Positions 1-9,961 are shown, counted from the stretch's first letter. The stretch is 64,000 nucleotides of DNA from Psychrobacter sp. TAE2020 (GCF_018919485.1 NZ_JAHLMU010000001.1:1387265-1451264), one strand, 5' to 3'. Notes: a model not told the origin generated them from the letters alone. Numbers and translations: made by a program.

Positions 1-544
1 GTATTAAATAAAATCTTATCAATTCTAACAAGGTTTCACTTTGTATTCTTATCTTAGATAATAATTGAGAGTTTACGCTATTACCTTGTAATGGTCATTT
101 ACGATATAGGCATTGAGATTAGCCTAGGAAAAGCTGGTCTCTAAGTTCTATTGCAATAATTTTAGCCGTAGAACTATAAGAATAGTCTACAAATAGCAAA
201 AGCAGCCTAATATAAGAGTGATGGCTACTTATAATTATTAATAACTACTTTATCACCTTGATAAACCGTGGAATTTGCTACTTAATGCTGAACTATTACT
301 ATTAAAACCATAAGGACTGTAAAGCTTTGCTAATTAAAATTAGTTATTCAATGCAAACCAATTAATACCTGAAGATAAAATCTATTAGGTATAACTTACT
401 TAACGCTTTGGTAGTATCATTAATCGAATATCTGTATATGATATAAGCGTTTATAGCTATAATTAACTTAGAATCAAGCACTTTATATTTACCAAGAATA
501 AGATATCATTGAAATTATTGATAACTATAAAATAAGGTTTCATT
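1..544. other. AT-rich intergenic region upstream of yciO
   Basis: No coding region, RNA gene or repeat could be recognised here. The stretch is AT-rich with stops in all frames. It presumably carries the yciO promoter: a TATAAT hexamer lies at 458-463, but no convincing -35 element sits at the right distance. A ribosome binding site (AAGGT) lies just before the yciO start. Confidence 0.6.
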
Positions 545-1165
545 ATGCAAACATTCTATATTCACCCAGAAGACCCACAGCAACGCCTCATTGAACAAGT
601 AGCTGAGATGCTACGCAATGATAAGTTGATCATTTACCCTACTGATACTAGCTATGCTTTTGGCTGCCGTTTAGGGGCAAAAGATGCGCTAGAGAAGCTT
701 AAGCAAATTCGTGAATTAGATGATAAGCATCAATTCACTTTGTTATGTCGTGATTTAAGTGAAATTGCTAACTATGCAGCAGTAGATAACACCCAATTCA
801 AGCAGCTAAAAGCACATACACCAGCTCCCATTACTTTTATTTTAAATGCCACTAAAGATGTTCCCAAAAAACTGGCCCATACTAAGAAAAAAACCATTGG
901 TATTCGGGTACCAAGTAATGCTATTGCTCAGGCAATATTAGCGGCAATGGATGAGCCTATCTTAACTAGCTCACTGATATTACCTACTCACGATGGTGTA
1001 CTCGATGATCCCTATGACATCGAAGAGTTGCTAGGCAATCAGATAGACGGTCTAATCAATGTGGGTATAAAAACCACTAAATTGACTACTATTGTAGATA
1101 TGACTAGTGGTGAAGTGGCAATCATTAGGCAAGGTGCCGCTGACGTCAGCGCATTAATGCTCTAA
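545..1165 (+). CDS. yciO: YciO, Sua5/YciO/YrdC-family protein
   Basis: A 206-residue protein of the Sua5/YciO/YrdC superfamily, which includes the enzymes that make threonylcarbamoyl-AMP for the t6A modification of tRNA. The sequence follows E. coli YciO closely along its whole length: the N-terminal FYIHPEDPQQRLI segment, the YPTDTSYAFGC nucleotide-binding motif, FTLLCRDLSE, the KKTIGIRVPSN block and a C-terminal TTIVDMT...IIRQGAADV. The length matches YciO (about 206) and is shorter than Sua5, with no extra C-terminal domain. Whether YciO proteins are the main t6A synthase or a side activity is not settled, so only the family is claimed. It stands alone, convergent to rplQ, with a shared hairpin terminator between them. 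Confidence 0.93.
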   Translation: MQTFYIHPEDPQQRLIEQVAEMLRNDKLIIYPTDTSYAFGCRLGAKDALEKLKQIRELDDKHQFTLLCRDLSEIANYAAVDNTQFKQLKAHTPAPITFILNATKDVPKKLAHTKKKTIGIRVPSNAIAQAILAAMDEPILTSSLILPTHDGVLDDPYDIEELLGNQIDGLINVGIKTTKLTTIVDMTSGEVAIIRQGAADVSALML

Positions 1166-1233
1166 CTATTTGCCAATTAAGGCATTGTGGTTAGCCTTAG
1201 AGGGAATTGCTAATAAAAACCATAAATTTTAGC

Positions 1234-1270
1234 CAAAAAAAAAGCTCCAATAAATTGGGGCTTTTTTTAT
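1234..1270. terminator. Bidirectional intrinsic terminator between yciO and rplQ
   Basis: A 9-bp stem, AAGCTCCAA (1242-1250) with TTGGGGCTT (1255-1263), has one G-T pair and a TAAA loop. It is flanked by a run of T on the plus strand and by a run of A on the other side, which becomes a T run on the minus strand. It can end both yciO and the alpha operon. Confidence 0.9.
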
Positions 1271-1308
1271 AACAAAGATACTATTAATATTGCATTTAGC
1301 TTATAGAA

Positions 1309-1674
1309 TTAGTCACGATCAACTAGCTCTACATAAGCCATAGGTGCATTGTCACCATCACGGAAACCGCATTTTACAATACGTAAATATCCGCCTGGAC
1401 GCGTTTGATAACGAGGACCCAAGGTGCCAAATAGTTTGCCAACCATAGCTTTGCTACGCATACGGCTAAAAGCCAAACGACGGTTAGCAACGCTATCTTC
1501 TTTAGCCATAGTGATCAATGGCTCAGCAACACGGCGTAATTCTTTAGCTTTTGGCAATGTAGTTTTGATCAGTTCATGCTCAAATAATGAGTTTGTCATG
1601 TTCTGGAACATTGCTTTACGATGACTGCCGGTACGACCCAGCTTGACTCCACTCTTACGATGGCGCATAGTCAA
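1309..1674 (-). CDS. rplQ: 50S ribosomal protein L17
   Basis: 121-residue L17 of the large ribosomal subunit. It starts [20 protein letters not shown] after two extra residues (MT), keeps the central [21 protein letters not shown] region and ends soon after the YVELVDRD motif. It is the last gene of the alpha operon, 13 nt downstream of rpoA, the usual bacterial arrangement. Transcription should stop at the hairpin just beyond it. Co-transcription ties L17 output to S4-controlled expression of the alpha operon in E. coli; that control is only inferred here. Confidence 0.98.
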   Translation of the reverse strand: MTMRHRKSGVKLGRTGSHRKAMFQNMTNSLFEHELIKTTLPKAKELRRVAEPLITMAKEDSVANRRLAFSRMRSKAMVGKLFGTLGPRYQTRPGGYLRIVKCGFRDGDNAPMAYVELVDRD

Positions 1675-1687
1675 AAATCCTTAAAGT

Positions 1688-2695
1688 TTAACGGCTACGA
1701 TAAGAGAAGCGATCATCAACACGTAAGTCAGCGGGTGGCCAGTTATCTAGGCGCATACCGAGCTCTAAATCTTTAGACGCTAGTACGTCCTTGATTTCGG
1801 TTAATGATTTCTTACCAAGATTTGGGGTTTTTAGTAGTTCAGTCTCTGAACGCTGTACCAAATCACCGATATAGTAAATGTTTTCAGCTTTTAAGCAGTT
1901 GGCTGAGCGAACCGTTAGTTCAAGGTCATCCACAGGGCGTAATAGCACTGGGTCAACCTCTTCTTTTTCTTTCACAGGCTCAGGCGCTTCTTCAGCTTCT
2001 AGGTCAACAAAGATAGAAATCTGTTGTTGTAAAATAGTAGCAGCTTTACGAATTGCTTCTTCTGGATCGATAGTGCCGTTAGTTTCAAGTTCGACGATAA
2101 GACGATCAAGATCGGTACGCTGTTCTACACGTGCGTTCTCAACCTGATAAGCAACACGTAACACTGGGCTAAAGCTTGCATCAAGCTTCAAGCGGCCAAT
2201 TGCTTTAGTGTCACCATCTTCACGGCGCTGATTTGCTGGCTCATATCCACGACCCATAACCACACGCAAACGCATCTTTAGATGACCGCGAGCGCTTAAT
2301 GTTCCCAATACCAATTCTGGATTGATAATGTCCACATTATGCGGCAAAGCGATGTCTGCGGCAGTAATAATGCCTGGACCTTGTTTGTCTAAGGTCAAAA
2401 ATACTTCATTTTGGTCATGAAGAGTGATTGCTAAGCCTTTTAAGTTCAAAAGCAAATCAAGCACATCTTCTTGCAAACCTTCGAGCGTAGAGTATTCATG
2501 GTCAACACCATCAATCTCAGCTTCGATGACTGCGGCACCAGGTAATGAAGATAACAAGATACGACGTAAGGCATTCCCTAAGGTATGCCCAAAGCCGCGT
2601 TCTAACGGTTCGAGCGTGACTTTCGCAATCGTTTCATTAACCGTATCCACGTTAATGGCATTTGGTGTTAGAAACTCAGTTGCATTTAGCATCAT
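1688..2695 (-). CDS. rpoA: DNA-directed RNA polymerase subunit alpha
   Basis: 335-residue alpha subunit. The N-terminal assembly domain is visible from the [20 protein letters not shown] motif through about residue 235. An acidic linker ([15 protein letters not shown]) joins it to the C-terminal domain, which contains the DNA- and activator-binding helices ([35 protein letters not shown]). The tail after the conserved NWPPA is longer and more basic than in E. coli, ending DDRFSYRSR. Two adjacent ATG codons follow a GAGGTG ribosome binding site; the first was kept. It lies in the alpha operon between rpsD and rplQ. Confidence 0.98.
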   Translation of the reverse strand: MMLNATEFLTPNAINVDTVNETIAKVTLEPLERGFGHTLGNALRRILLSSLPGAAVIEAEIDGVDHEYSTLEGLQEDVLDLLLNLKGLAITLHDQNEVFLTLDKQGPGIITAADIALPHNVDIINPELVLGTLSARGHLKMRLRVVMGRGYEPANQRREDGDTKAIGRLKLDASFSPVLRVAYQVENARVEQRTDLDRLIVELETNGTIDPEEAIRKAATILQQQISIFVDLEAEEAPEPVKEKEEVDPVLLRPVDDLELTVRSANCLKAENIYYIGDLVQRSETELLKTPNLGKKSLTEIKDVLASKDLELGMRLDNWPPADLRVDDRFSYRSR

Positions 2696-2783
2696 GATGT
2701 CACCTCGATTTATTTAACTGGTTTAATCAACTTCATTAAGTTGACGTTACCCACATAAGTGATAACGTCAATCATAATTTCAG

Positions 2784-3425
2784 TTACTTAGAGTATAGCT
2801 CAACGATCAAGCTTTCGTTGATTTCAGCTGGTAAATCAATGCGATCAGGTGCATGTTTAAATGTACCTTGAAGCTTGCTGTTATCAACATCTAGCCATTC
2901 TGGAATACCACGTTGTGAAGCTAATTCGATAGCATTCTGAATACGTAGTTGTTCGCGAGATTTCTCTTGGACAGCGATGACATCACCATCTTGCAGCTGA
3001 ATTGATGGAATGTTCACACGAACAAACTCATCACGGCCGGCTTTTTTTACCATGATAGAACGATGGCTAACTAGCTGACGTGCTTCAGCGCGAGTTGAGC
3101 CAAAGCCCATGCGATAAACCACATTGTCTAAACGACTCTCAAGCATAGCTAGTAGGTTCTCACCAGTAGCACCACGTTTGCGAGCAGCTTCTTTATAATA
3201 GTTAGCAAACTGACGTTCTAATACACCGTAGATACGCTTAACTTTTTGTTTTTCGCGTAACTGTAGTGCATATTCCGAGGTCTTATTACGGCTAACGCCA
3301 TGTTGACCTGGTGGACGACCAGCTTTTTTCGTTTTTACGTCGTAGGGCTTTACGCCAGACTTAAGACCTAGATCCGTGCCTTCACGACGTGATAATTTCA
3401 GTTTTGGTCCAATATAGCGGGCCAT
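2784..3425 (-). CDS. rpsD: 30S ribosomal protein S4
   Basis: 213-residue S4, a primary 16S rRNA-binding protein and, in E. coli, translational repressor of the alpha operon. It starts [20 protein letters not shown] and keeps the PGQHG motif, the [18 protein letters not shown] block and the S4 RNA-binding domain ([21 protein letters not shown]). It is slightly longer than the E. coli protein (206), with a short insertion after [12 protein letters not shown] in the S4 domain. It lies 48 nt after rpsK and 88 nt before rpoA. Confidence 0.98.
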   Translation of the reverse strand: MARYIGPKLKLSRREGTDLGLKSGVKPYDVKTKKAGRPPGQHGVSRNKTSEYALQLREKQKVKRIYGVLERQFANYYKEAARKRGATGENLLAMLESRLDNVVYRMGFGSTRAEARQLVSHRSIMVKKAGRDEFVRVNIPSIQLQDGDVIAVQEKSREQLRIQNAIELASQRGIPEWLDVDNSKLQGTFKHAPDRIDLPAEINESLIVELYSK

Positions 3426-3473
3426 CTTTATGTCTCCTATAAGCTTTTGTTATAAAAAGCTTCGTCTTAAATA

Positions 3474-3863
3474 TTAGACGCGGCGCTTTTTCGGCGCACG
3501 GCAACCATTGTGTGGGATTGGGGTTACATCAGAGATGCTATTAATTTTATAACCCAATGCACCTAGTGCTCTTACCGCAGACTCACGACCCGGTCCTGGT
3601 CCTTTGACCAAAACATCGACATTCTTAACACCATATTCTTGAGCCGCTTTACCAGCGACCTCAGCTGCAACCTGCGCTGCAAATGGTGTAGATTTACGTG
3701 AACCACGGAAGCCTTGTCCACCTGAAGTGGCCCAAGCCAATGCATTACCTTGACGATCGGTAATCGTAACAATGGTGTTATTAAAAGACGCATGGATGTG
3801 GGCTATGCCCTCCGATACCGAACGACGAGTCACCTTTTTGCGACTGCGAGTGTCTTTTGCCAT
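3474..3863 (-). CDS. rpsK: 30S ribosomal protein S11
   Basis: 129-residue S11 of the 30S platform. Characteristic segments are [18 protein letters not shown], the [16 protein letters not shown] loop, [10 protein letters not shown] and the C-terminal [18 protein letters not shown]. Length and sequence are normal for the family. It is the second gene of the alpha operon, 20 nt downstream of rpsM. Confidence 0.98.
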   Translation of the reverse strand: MAKDTRSRKKVTRRSVSEGIAHIHASFNNTIVTITDRQGNALAWATSGGQGFRGSRKSTPFAAQVAAEVAGKAAQEYGVKNVDVLVKGPGPGRESAVRALGALGYKINSISDVTPIPHNGCRAPKKRRV

Positions 3864-3883
3864 CTTTTAGCTTCCTAAGTTAA

Positions 3884-4240
3884 TTATCTTTTGATTGCTC
3901 TACGTGGACCCTTACGAGTACGCGCATTCGTTTTCGTACGTTGACCATTTACAGGCAAGTTACGACGATGACGAATGCCACGATAACAGCCTAAATCAAC
4001 CAAACGCTTAATGTTCATTGACACTTCACGACGAAGATCACCTTCGGTCATGTAGTTTGCAATCTGTGCACGGATAGCATCTAACTGCGTATCATCTAAC
4101 TGACTGATTTTAGTAGTAGTATCAATACCGACTGCCTCTAAGATTTTCTGAGCAGTGGTACGACCTACACCAAAGATGTAAGTTAGTGAAATAACAGCAT
4201 GCTTATTATCCGGAATGTTAACACCGGCAATACGAGCCAT
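3884..4240 (-). CDS. rpsM: 30S ribosomal protein S13
   Basis: 118-residue S13, which contacts the 50S subunit and the P-site tRNA from the 30S head. It begins [21 protein letters not shown], has the helix-two-turn-helix region, and ends with the basic tail [14 protein letters not shown]. The open frame extends nine codons further upstream, but the ATG at 4240 matches the family start and follows a GGAGA ribosome binding site seven bases upstream. It is the first gene of the alpha operon, separated from rpmJ by 257 bp that probably hold its promoter and leader. Confidence 0.97.
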   Translation of the reverse strand: MARIAGVNIPDNKHAVISLTYIFGVGRTTAQKILEAVGIDTTTKISQLDDTQLDAIRAQIANYMTEGDLRREVSMNIKRLVDLGCYRGIRHRRNLPVNGQRTKTNARTRKGPRRAIKR

Positions 4241-4497
4241 TGCTTTCTCTCCATTGAAGAAAAACAAAATTTATTCATAATAAATAGTGTATTGTTTTTC
4301 AGATTTATTGCTGTTAGTACTCATGACCCTATTATCTTGACTATTAAAGTAACTCGCTTAGCGAAACTAATAATTGTTAATATAATAAAATATGAGTAAG
4401 AACTACGGCAAGTGGCGGATGATATCGCATCCGCCATTGTTTTTCAAGTATTAATTCAATTAATAGCTTAGGTAAAATACCTTATTCTATCCATTGA
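4241..4497 (-). promoter_or_regulatory. rpmJ-rpsM spacer, candidate alpha-operon leader
   Basis: This 257-bp spacer separates the end of the spc operon from the alpha operon. It contains a perfect 8-bp inverted repeat, GGCGGATG (4414-4421) and CATCCGCC (4428-4435), with a six-base loop and no U run, followed toward rpsM by AT-rich sequence. In E. coli the corresponding interval carries the S4-binding leader of the alpha operon. A similar role is inferred; no pseudoknot was established by eye. Confidence 0.45.
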
Positions 4498-4614
4498 CTA
4501 GCCTTGACGTTGCTTGTGGCGAGGTTCTGCTGTACATATAACGTGTACACGGCCTTTACGGCGTACAATCTTGCAGCTACCACAAATCTTTTTAACTGAT
4601 GCTTGAACTTTCAT
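4498..4614 (-). CDS. rpmJ: 50S ribosomal protein L36
   Basis: A 38-residue L36, beginning [15 protein letters not shown] and ending EPRHKQRQG. It has the zinc-ribbon ligands C11, C14, C27 and H33, so it is the zinc-binding form rather than the zinc-free paralog some bacteria switch to under zinc limitation. An AGGAG ribosome binding site precedes it. An out-of-frame ATGCAATGA, a two-codon open frame, overlaps the start codon. It lies 71 nt after secY, as in E. coli. Confidence 0.97.
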   Translation of the reverse strand: MKVQASVKKICGSCKIVRRKGRVHVICTAEPRHKQRQG

Positions 4615-4685
4615 TGCATGCTCCTTGAGATATCATCCTACTCATCCATCGTTAGATTACTAATAACAAAAGTTACTAATAACTA

Positions 4686-6032
4686 TTAAGGCTGAGTTGG
4701 CGACTGAATTAACGTCTGATCATTATATTGATGGGTCATCAAATGCGCTTGAATTTGGGAGATGAAGTCCATTACCACAACCACCATAATTAGTAGCGAC
4801 GTACCACCGAGTTGAAACGGCACACCAAATCCTGATTGAACTAGCATTGGCATTAAACAAATGGCCGTCATATACATCGCGCCAATAAAGGTCAACCGGT
4901 TTAATACATGATCAAGATAACGCTGAGTTTGTTGTCCGGGGCGAATGCCAGGGATATACGCACCACTACGTTTAAGGTTCTCAGCAACTTCGCGTGGACT
5001 AAAGACTAATGCCGTATAGAAGTAGCAAAAGAAAATAATCATCGCACCGAACAGAACTAAATAGAGCGGTTGTCCCGGAGACAATACCAAAGCCATATTT
5101 TGCAATATCTTCTGTACAAAGGTAGGATCAGTTGATTGACCAACCCACTGCCCTAAACTAGCTGGAAACAATAACAAAGAACTAGCAAAAATAGCTGGAA
5201 TAACCCCTGCCATATTAATTTTCAACGGCAAATGTGACTGCTGTTGAGCATATATTTTGCGACCTTGCTGCTGCTTTTGCGCATAGTTTACAGGCACACG
5301 ACGCTGGGCACGTTCAATATAGACGATACCCGCAGTAACCGCGACACCTAGTACCACAAAGATAAAGAGTACAATCAGGTTCATTTGACCCTGATTGACT
5401 TGTTCGATAGATTGCGAAATCATGCCTGGCGTACCAGCCACAATGCTAGCAAAGATTAGCATTGAGATGCCATTACCTACGCCACGCTCTGTAATCTGCT
5501 CACCAAGCCACATTAAGAACATCGCCCCTGCAACTAACGAAGTTACTGCAGGAATATAGAAGGTAAGGCCGCTGGATAAAGTCAGGTTCTGACTAATCAG
5601 ACCAGCACACATTCCTAATGACTGTACTAAAGCCAATGCAAGTGTCCCTTGACGGGTGTACTTGTTAAGCTTGCGTCTACCCGCTTCACCCTCTTTTTTG
5701 ATGGCTTCAAGCGAAGGTAGTACAGCTGACATCATCTGTACAATGATAGATGCTGAAATATATGGCATGATACCAAGCGCCATAATTGACATTCTTTCCA
5801 GCGCACCACCTGAAAACATGTTAAACATGCTCAAGATAGTGTTTTCATTGCGTGAGAACAAATCGGCTAAATTCACCGGATTAATGCCAGGTACAGGAAT
5901 ATGTGACCCTAAACGATAAACAATCAATGCGCCGATCAAAAACAACATGCGTGACCAAAGCTCATCATACTTACGTATAAAAGCAAAAGGATTTAGCGGA
6001 ATGCCAGACGATGACACTGATTGTTTTGACAC
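4686..6032 (-). CDS. secY: Protein translocase subunit SecY
   Basis: The channel subunit of the Sec translocon in the inner membrane, 448 residues with ten predicted membrane segments. Recognisable parts are the plug region ([11 protein letters not shown]), [24 protein letters not shown], and the cytoplasmic loop with [23 protein letters not shown]. The frame is open to a GTG at 6056 inside rplO, but a GTG at 6032 has a GAGGAG ribosome binding site eight bases upstream and gives [10 protein letters not shown], so this start was chosen. The site overlaps the last codons of rplO, only four bases from the rplO stop, suggesting translational coupling. Confidence 0.95.
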   Translation of the reverse strand: MSKQSVSSSGIPLNPFAFIRKYDELWSRMLFLIGALIVYRLGSHIPVPGINPVNLADLFSRNENTILSMFNMFSGGALERMSIMALGIMPYISASIIVQMMSAVLPSLEAIKKEGEAGRRKLNKYTRQGTLALALVQSLGMCAGLISQNLTLSSGLTFYIPAVTSLVAGAMFLMWLGEQITERGVGNGISMLIFASIVAGTPGMISQSIEQVNQGQMNLIVLFIFVVLGVAVTAGIVYIERAQRRVPVNYAQKQQQGRKIYAQQQSHLPLKINMAGVIPAIFASSLLLFPASLGQWVGQSTDPTFVQKILQNMALVLSPGQPLYLVLFGAMIIFFCYFYTALVFSPREVAENLKRSGAYIPGIRPGQQTQRYLDHVLNRLTFIGAMYMTAICLMPMLVQSGFGVPFQLGGTSLLIMVVVVMDFISQIQAHLMTHQYNDQTLIQSPTQP

Positions 6033-6036
6033 GTTA

Positions 6037-6477
6037 CTACTCCTCGATGCTACCACCAGCAGCTTCGATTGCTTGCTTGGCGCCTTTAGTCACTTTTACA
6101 CCTTGGAAGGTATAAGCTTTAGTGACATCACCAGACAAGATAATACGTGCACGCTTCATATCATGACGAATAATGTTAGCCGTTTTAAGAGTAGCAACGT
6201 TAACGATATCGCCTTCAACTTTATTCAATTCAGACAGACGAACTTCAGCAGTTGTCATTGCCATTTTACTGGTAAAACCGAATTTAGGTAGACGACGGAA
6301 TAATGGCATTTGGCCACCTTCAAATCCTCTACGGATACCAGAACCTGAGCGTGACTTCTGACCTTTTACACCACGGCCACCAGTTTTGCCTAAGCCTGAA
6401 CCGATACCACGACCACGACGTTGGGCAGTTTTCTTGGCGCCAACACCTGGTGATAATTCATTTAATCTAAGACCCAT
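6037..6477 (-). CDS. rplO: 50S ribosomal protein L15
   Basis: 146-residue L15, a late-assembling 50S protein. It begins [21 protein letters not shown] and has the glycine-rich [20 protein letters not shown] region and [18 protein letters not shown]. Its ATG overlaps the rpmD stop codon by one base (TAATG), and its last codons hold the secY ribosome binding site, so three genes are tightly linked in the spc operon. Confidence 0.98.
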   Translation of the reverse strand: MGLRLNELSPGVGAKKTAQRRGRGIGSGLGKTGGRGVKGQKSRSGSGIRRGFEGGQMPLFRRLPKFGFTSKMAMTTAEVRLSELNKVEGDIVNVATLKTANIIRHDMKRARIILSGDVTKAYTFQGVKVTKGAKQAIEAAGGSIEE

Positions 6478-6656
6478 TACGCTTCCTCCACTTTTACCAT
6501 GTAGTTAACGCGATTGACCATACCACGGGTTGAAGGAGTATCTTCTACTTCAACAGTATGATTAATGCGGCGTAAACCCAATCCTTTCAAGCTAGCTTTG
6601 TGGCTCTTGAGGCGATGGGCACCTGATTTTACTTGAGTGACTTTCATTGTTTTCAT
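6477..6656 (-). CDS. rpmD: 50S ribosomal protein L30
   Basis: A 59-residue L30, translated [20 protein letters not shown] at the start and ending [12 protein letters not shown]. It has the family pattern of a short beta strand, the [16 protein letters not shown] motif and a TPSTRGMVN segment. An AGGTGA ribosome binding site favours the first ATG over the one three codons later. It sits between rpsE (20 nt gap) and rplO (one-base overlap). Confidence 0.96.
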   Translation of the reverse strand: MKTMKVTQVKSGAHRLKSHKASLKGLGLRRINHTVEVEDTPSTRGMVNRVNYMVKVEEA

Positions 6657-6676
6657 CGTAACTCACCTAGTCTAAG

Positions 6677-7192
6677 TTAGCCCAAAATTTCGTCTACAGA
6701 TTTACCACGTTTTGCTGCCATCTTTTCTGGAGTTGACATATCACGTAAACCGTTAAATGTAGCGCGAACTACGTTAGCAGTATTGGTAGAACCATAACAT
6801 TTAGTCAAAACATCTTTGACGCCAGCAACTTCTAATACAGCACGCATTGCGCCACCAGCGATAACGCCAGTACCTTCAGATGCAGGTTGCATATAGACTT
6901 TACTTGCACCATGACGTGCTTTGATCGGATGATGCAAAGTTGCATCATTAAGCTCAACAGTAATCATATTACGTTTGGCAGCTTCTAGAGCTTTTTGAAT
7001 AGCAGCTGGTACTTCACGGGCTTTACCGCGACCGAAACCAACGCGACCATTACCATCGCCTACTACGGTTAACGCAGTAAAAGAGAAGATACGACCACCT
7101 TTAACTACTTTCGCAACGCGATCAACGGTAACTAAGCGTTCTACTAAACCGTCAGTCTGCTCATTCTTATCATTTTTATCATTTCTAGCCAT
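6677..7192 (-). CDS. rpsE: 30S ribosomal protein S5
   Basis: 171-residue S5, a decoding-fidelity protein of the 30S subunit. It contains the double-stranded RNA-binding-like domain ([39 protein letters not shown]) and the C-terminal domain with [18 protein letters not shown] and [16 protein letters not shown]. The N-terminus has a short Asn/Asp/Lys-rich extension ([15 protein letters not shown]). It is two bases downstream of rplR. Confidence 0.98.
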   Translation of the reverse strand: MARNDKNDKNEQTDGLVERLVTVDRVAKVVKGGRIFSFTALTVVGDGNGRVGFGRGKAREVPAAIQKALEAAKRNMITVELNDATLHHPIKARHGASKVYMQPASEGTGVIAGGAMRAVLEVAGVKDVLTKCYGSTNTANVVRATFNGLRDMSTPEKMAAKRGKSVDEILG

Positions 7193-7194
7193 GA

Positions 7195-7545
7195 TTAAAA
7201 CTCCAATCCGTTTGCGCGAGCGGCTTCAGCTAAAGCTTTAACTCGACCATGATATTTAAAACCACTACGGTCAAACGCAACTTTAGTGATACCAGCTGCT
7301 TTTGCGCGTTCTGCGATCATTTGGCCTACAGACGTAGCTGCATCAACGTTACCAGTTGCGCCTGAGCGTAAACTGCCGTCTAATGTAGATGCCTGTGCAA
7401 TCACTTCACCACCGTTAGGAGAGATAATTTGGGCATAGATATGCTTTGGCGTGCGATTAACCGTTAGGCGATTAACACCTAAAAAACGGATATGCGCGCG
7501 GGTTTTCTTAGCTCGACGCAGACGAGCTGCTTTTTTATCAAACAT
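7195..7545 (-). CDS. rplR: 50S ribosomal protein L18
   Basis: 116-residue L18, which binds 5S rRNA. It has the family motifs [20 protein letters not shown] near the N-terminus, HIYAQII, and the C-terminal [20 protein letters not shown]. Length and sequence are normal. It is in the spc operon, 11 nt after rplF and two bases before rpsE. Confidence 0.98.
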   Translation of the reverse strand: MFDKKAARLRRAKKTRAHIRFLGVNRLTVNRTPKHIYAQIISPNGGEVIAQASTLDGSLRSGATGNVDAATSVGQMIAERAKAAGITKVAFDRSGFKYHGRVKALAEAARANGLEF

Positions 7546-7556
7546 TTCAACTCACC

Positions 7557-8090
7557 TTATTTTTTCTTGGCTTCTTTGCGAATCACATGCTCGTCACTAT
7601 AACGAATACCTTTACCTTTATAAGGCTCTGGTGGGCGGAAACCGCGGATATTAGCCGCTGCTTGACCAAGCTGCTGTTTATTGTTCGATTTCAAAACAAT
7701 TTCAGTTTGCGTTGGGGTTTCAGCTGACACGCTTTCAGGCAATGTATATTCTACTGGATGTGAATAACCGACGTTTAAGGTTATTTTATCGCCATTAGCT
7801 TGAGCACGATAACCAACACCGATCAACTGTAGGCGTTTTTCAAAGCCTTCAGTTACACCTTTAACATGGTTGTTAAGGATAGCGCGGATGGTGCCAGTGT
7901 GCATCATGGCTTCTTTTGAATCGACTGTAGGTGAGAGAATGATAGCATCATCTTCCTGTTTCAGCTCGACCAATTCGTGCAGGCGTAAAGACAAAGTACC
8001 GTTCTTGCCTTTCACTTCGACCTGCCGATCGTTCAAAGTAACACTTACGCCATTAGGCAGTATTACTGGGGCTTTAGCCACACGAGACAT
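7557..8090 (-). CDS. rplF: 50S ribosomal protein L6
   Basis: 177-residue L6, at the base of the L7/L12 stalk near the sarcin-ricin loop. It starts [15 protein letters not shown] and ends with the conserved [15 protein letters not shown] and a basic tail. The longest frame adds 13 residues upstream, but the ATG at 8090 matches the family start and has an AAGGAA ribosome binding site, giving the same length as E. coli L6. It is separated from rpsH by an unusual 259-bp spacer. Confidence 0.97.
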   Translation of the reverse strand: MSRVAKAPVILPNGVSVTLNDRQVEVKGKNGTLSLRLHELVELKQEDDAIILSPTVDSKEAMMHTGTIRAILNNHVKGVTEGFEKRLQLIGVGYRAQANGDKITLNVGYSHPVEYTLPESVSAETPTQTEIVLKSNNKQQLGQAAANIRGFRPPEPYKGKGIRYSDEHVIRKEAKKK

Positions 8091-8349
8091 AGGAATATTC
8101 CTTAAAAAATTAATATCTTCTGTTAGCAAACTATTAGCAAAATAAATAGCGAAAAAACTAACAGGCTAAAAAGCGTGCTAGTTTAGCATAATCGATTCTA
8201 TTATACACCCATCAATTTAATAGAATTATTATTCTATAATTTATCTGAGGTCTGATAGCTATAATTAATATAGATATCAGGTTTATGAGATATTGTTTAA
8301 ATAAACCATAAACCTAATAAAATACAAATAGACTTTGTCGTGGTGCAGC
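8091..8349 (-). promoter_or_regulatory. Long structured spacer between rpsH and rplF
   Basis: In E. coli, rpsH and rplF are separated by about a dozen bases; here the gap is 259 bp and AT-rich. It holds a perfect 9-bp inverted repeat (AGGTTTATG at 8279-8287, CATAAACCT at 8307-8315) and a shorter one (TAGAAT/ATTCTA at 8221-8236). Neither is followed by a U run on the minus strand, so a processing site, attenuator or internal promoter region is more likely than a terminator. Confidence 0.4.
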
Positions 8350-8748
8350 TTACGCTACAAATGCAACAACTTCACCACCGATACCTGCAGCGCGTGCAGC
8401 ACGATCACTCATGATGCCTTTACTAGTAGATACGATAGCAACACCCATACCTTGCTTAACAGTAGGGATAGCGTCTTTACCGCGATGCTGGCGTAAACCA
8501 GGACGGCTAAAACGTTGGATAGTTTCGATGACAGCTTTGCCTTCGAAGTATTTTAGTTCAATAGTTAGCGTTGCTTTGTTGTTGTCTTCAGCTTTTACAA
8601 CAGCACTGGCTACATAACCTTCGTTAACCAATAGGTCAGCGATTGATTTACGTAGCTTTGAGCTTGGCATAGCTACAGAAACTTTATTGGCCATTTGTGC
8701 GTTACGAATACGGGTTAGCATATCCCCAACAGTATCTTGCATACTCAT
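8350..8748 (-). CDS. rpsH: 30S ribosomal protein S8
   Basis: 132-residue S8, a primary 16S rRNA binder and, in E. coli, the translational repressor of the spc operon through a site in rplE. It begins [18 protein letters not shown] and ends with the conserved [24 protein letters not shown] segment. Length is normal. It is 11 nt after rpsN; the next gene, rplF, is unusually far away. Confidence 0.98.
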   Translation of the reverse strand: MSMQDTVGDMLTRIRNAQMANKVSVAMPSSKLRKSIADLLVNEGYVASAVVKAEDNNKATLTIELKYFEGKAVIETIQRFSRPGLRQHRGKDAIPTVKQGMGVAIVSTSKGIMSDRAARAAGIGGEVVAFVA

Positions 8749-8759
8749 GTAATTACTCC

Positions 8760-9065
8760 TTACCAGCTTGCTTTACGAACACCAGGTACATCACCTTGCA
8801 TGACACGTTCACGCAGCATATTGCGTGATAAGCCAAACTTGCGGAAGTAACCATGAGGACGACCTGTGATAGCACAACGATTGCGCAGACGTACTGGCGA
8901 TGAGTTGCGTGGTAAAGCTTGAAGCTCTAACATCGCGTCCATACGCTCTTCGTCACTTGCATTCATATCACCGATAGTTTCTTTTAGCTTGATACGCTTT
9001 TCAGCATACTTTGCAACCATTTTTTCGCGCTTTAATTCGCGGTTAATCATGCTCTTCTTTGCCAT
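8760..9065 (-). CDS. rpsN: 30S ribosomal protein S14
   Basis: 101-residue S14 of the long, zinc-independent type: the CxxC pairs of the zinc form are absent and the internal region ([20 protein letters not shown]) is present. The C-terminal [19 protein letters not shown] block is typical. It assembles in the 30S head. It lies between rplE and rpsH with gaps of 12 and 11 nt. Confidence 0.98.
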   Translation of the reverse strand: MAKKSMINRELKREKMVAKYAEKRIKLKETIGDMNASDEERMDAMLELQALPRNSSPVRLRNRCAITGRPHGYFRKFGLSRNMLRERVMQGDVPGVRKASW

Positions 9066-9077
9066 AACGTCTTTACC

Positions 9078-9614
9078 TTATTTAAATGGGAAGCCGAATG
9101 CTTTAAGCAGCGCACGACCTTCATCATCAGTAGTAGCTGACGTAGTGATTGTAATATCCATACCGCGGATACGATCAATCTTGTCAAAATCTACTTCTGG
9201 GAATACGATTTGCTCTTTGATACCCAGTGAATAGTTACCACGTCCATCAAAGGCTTTAGGTGAAAAACCACGAAAGTCACGAACACGAGGAATTGCAACG
9301 GCAATGAGACGATCTAAAAATTCGTACATTTGCTCACCGCGTAGCGTTACTTTACAACCAATTGGCCATTCTTCACGAATCTTGAAGCCAGCGATTGATT
9401 TACGCGCTTTGGTGACTACAGGTTTTTGACCAGCAATTACAGTCATATCAGCAACAGCACCTTCAAGCAATTTCTTGTCTTGAGACGCGCCACCTACACC
9501 CATGTTTAATGTGATTTTGGTGATTTTAGGCACCTGCATCACGTTTTCTAAAGCAAGTTCTTCTTTGATCTTTTGCTTTAGTTCATTATTATATAAAACT
9601 TTTAATCTTGCCAT
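9078..9614 (-). CDS. rplE: 50S ribosomal protein L5
   Basis: 178-residue L5, which binds 5S rRNA and contacts the P-site tRNA. It has [17 protein letters not shown], the [21 protein letters not shown] loop and [20 protein letters not shown]. Two ATG codons are possible, at 9620 (MVMARLK) and 9614 (MARLK). The second matches the family start and was chosen, although the AAGGG ribosome binding site is about equally usable for both. It lies 21 nt after rplX. Confidence 0.96.
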   Translation of the reverse strand: MARLKVLYNNELKQKIKEELALENVMQVPKITKITLNMGVGGASQDKKLLEGAVADMTVIAGQKPVVTKARKSIAGFKIREEWPIGCKVTLRGEQMYEFLDRLIAVAIPRVRDFRGFSPKAFDGRGNYSLGIKEQIVFPEVDFDKIDRIRGMDITITTSATTDDEGRALLKAFGFPFK

Positions 9615-9635
9615 TACCATTACACCCTTAGTGTC

Positions 9636-9953
9636 TTACGCAGTCGCCACAACTTCACCATTTGAACGGTAAACACGGTTTTTAACGCCGTCTTCGCCAG
9701 TTTGGTAAGAAATACGGTCTGCTTTTTGGGTTTGCGCATTTAAGATTGCGACATTTGAAATATGTAGAAAAGCTTCTTGCTTAAGAATGCCGCCTTCAAC
9801 GCCAGTTGCCTGATTTGGCTTCTGATGTTTAGTGACAATGTTAATGCCTTCAACTTTAATACGATCGTTTTTAACAGCTTGAACAGTACCTTGCTTGCCT
9901 TTGTCTTTACCAGCAATCACAACGACTGTATCGCCTTTTCGTAATTTAGCCAT
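9636..9953 (-). CDS. rplX: 50S ribosomal protein L24
   Basis: 105-residue L24, an early-assembly 50S protein. The N-terminal KOW motif is clear (LRKGDTVVVIAGKDKGKQGTV), followed by VEGINIVTKHQKPN and the VEGGILKQEAFLHISNVAI segment. Length is normal. It is eight bases downstream of rplN in the spc operon. Confidence 0.98.
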   Translation of the reverse strand: MAKLRKGDTVVVIAGKDKGKQGTVQAVKNDRIKVEGINIVTKHQKPNQATGVEGGILKQEAFLHISNVAILNAQTQKADRISYQTGEDGVKNRVYRSNGEVVATA

Positions 9954-9961
9954 GGGTTACC

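Noticed and set aside
3572..3793. A second minus-strand frame inside rpsK
   Set aside because: It is out of frame with a complete, conserved S11 and shows no family resemblance.
8279..8315. Terminator between rpsH and rplF
   Set aside because: The hairpin is not followed by a U run on the transcribed strand, and termination here would cut off essential genes.
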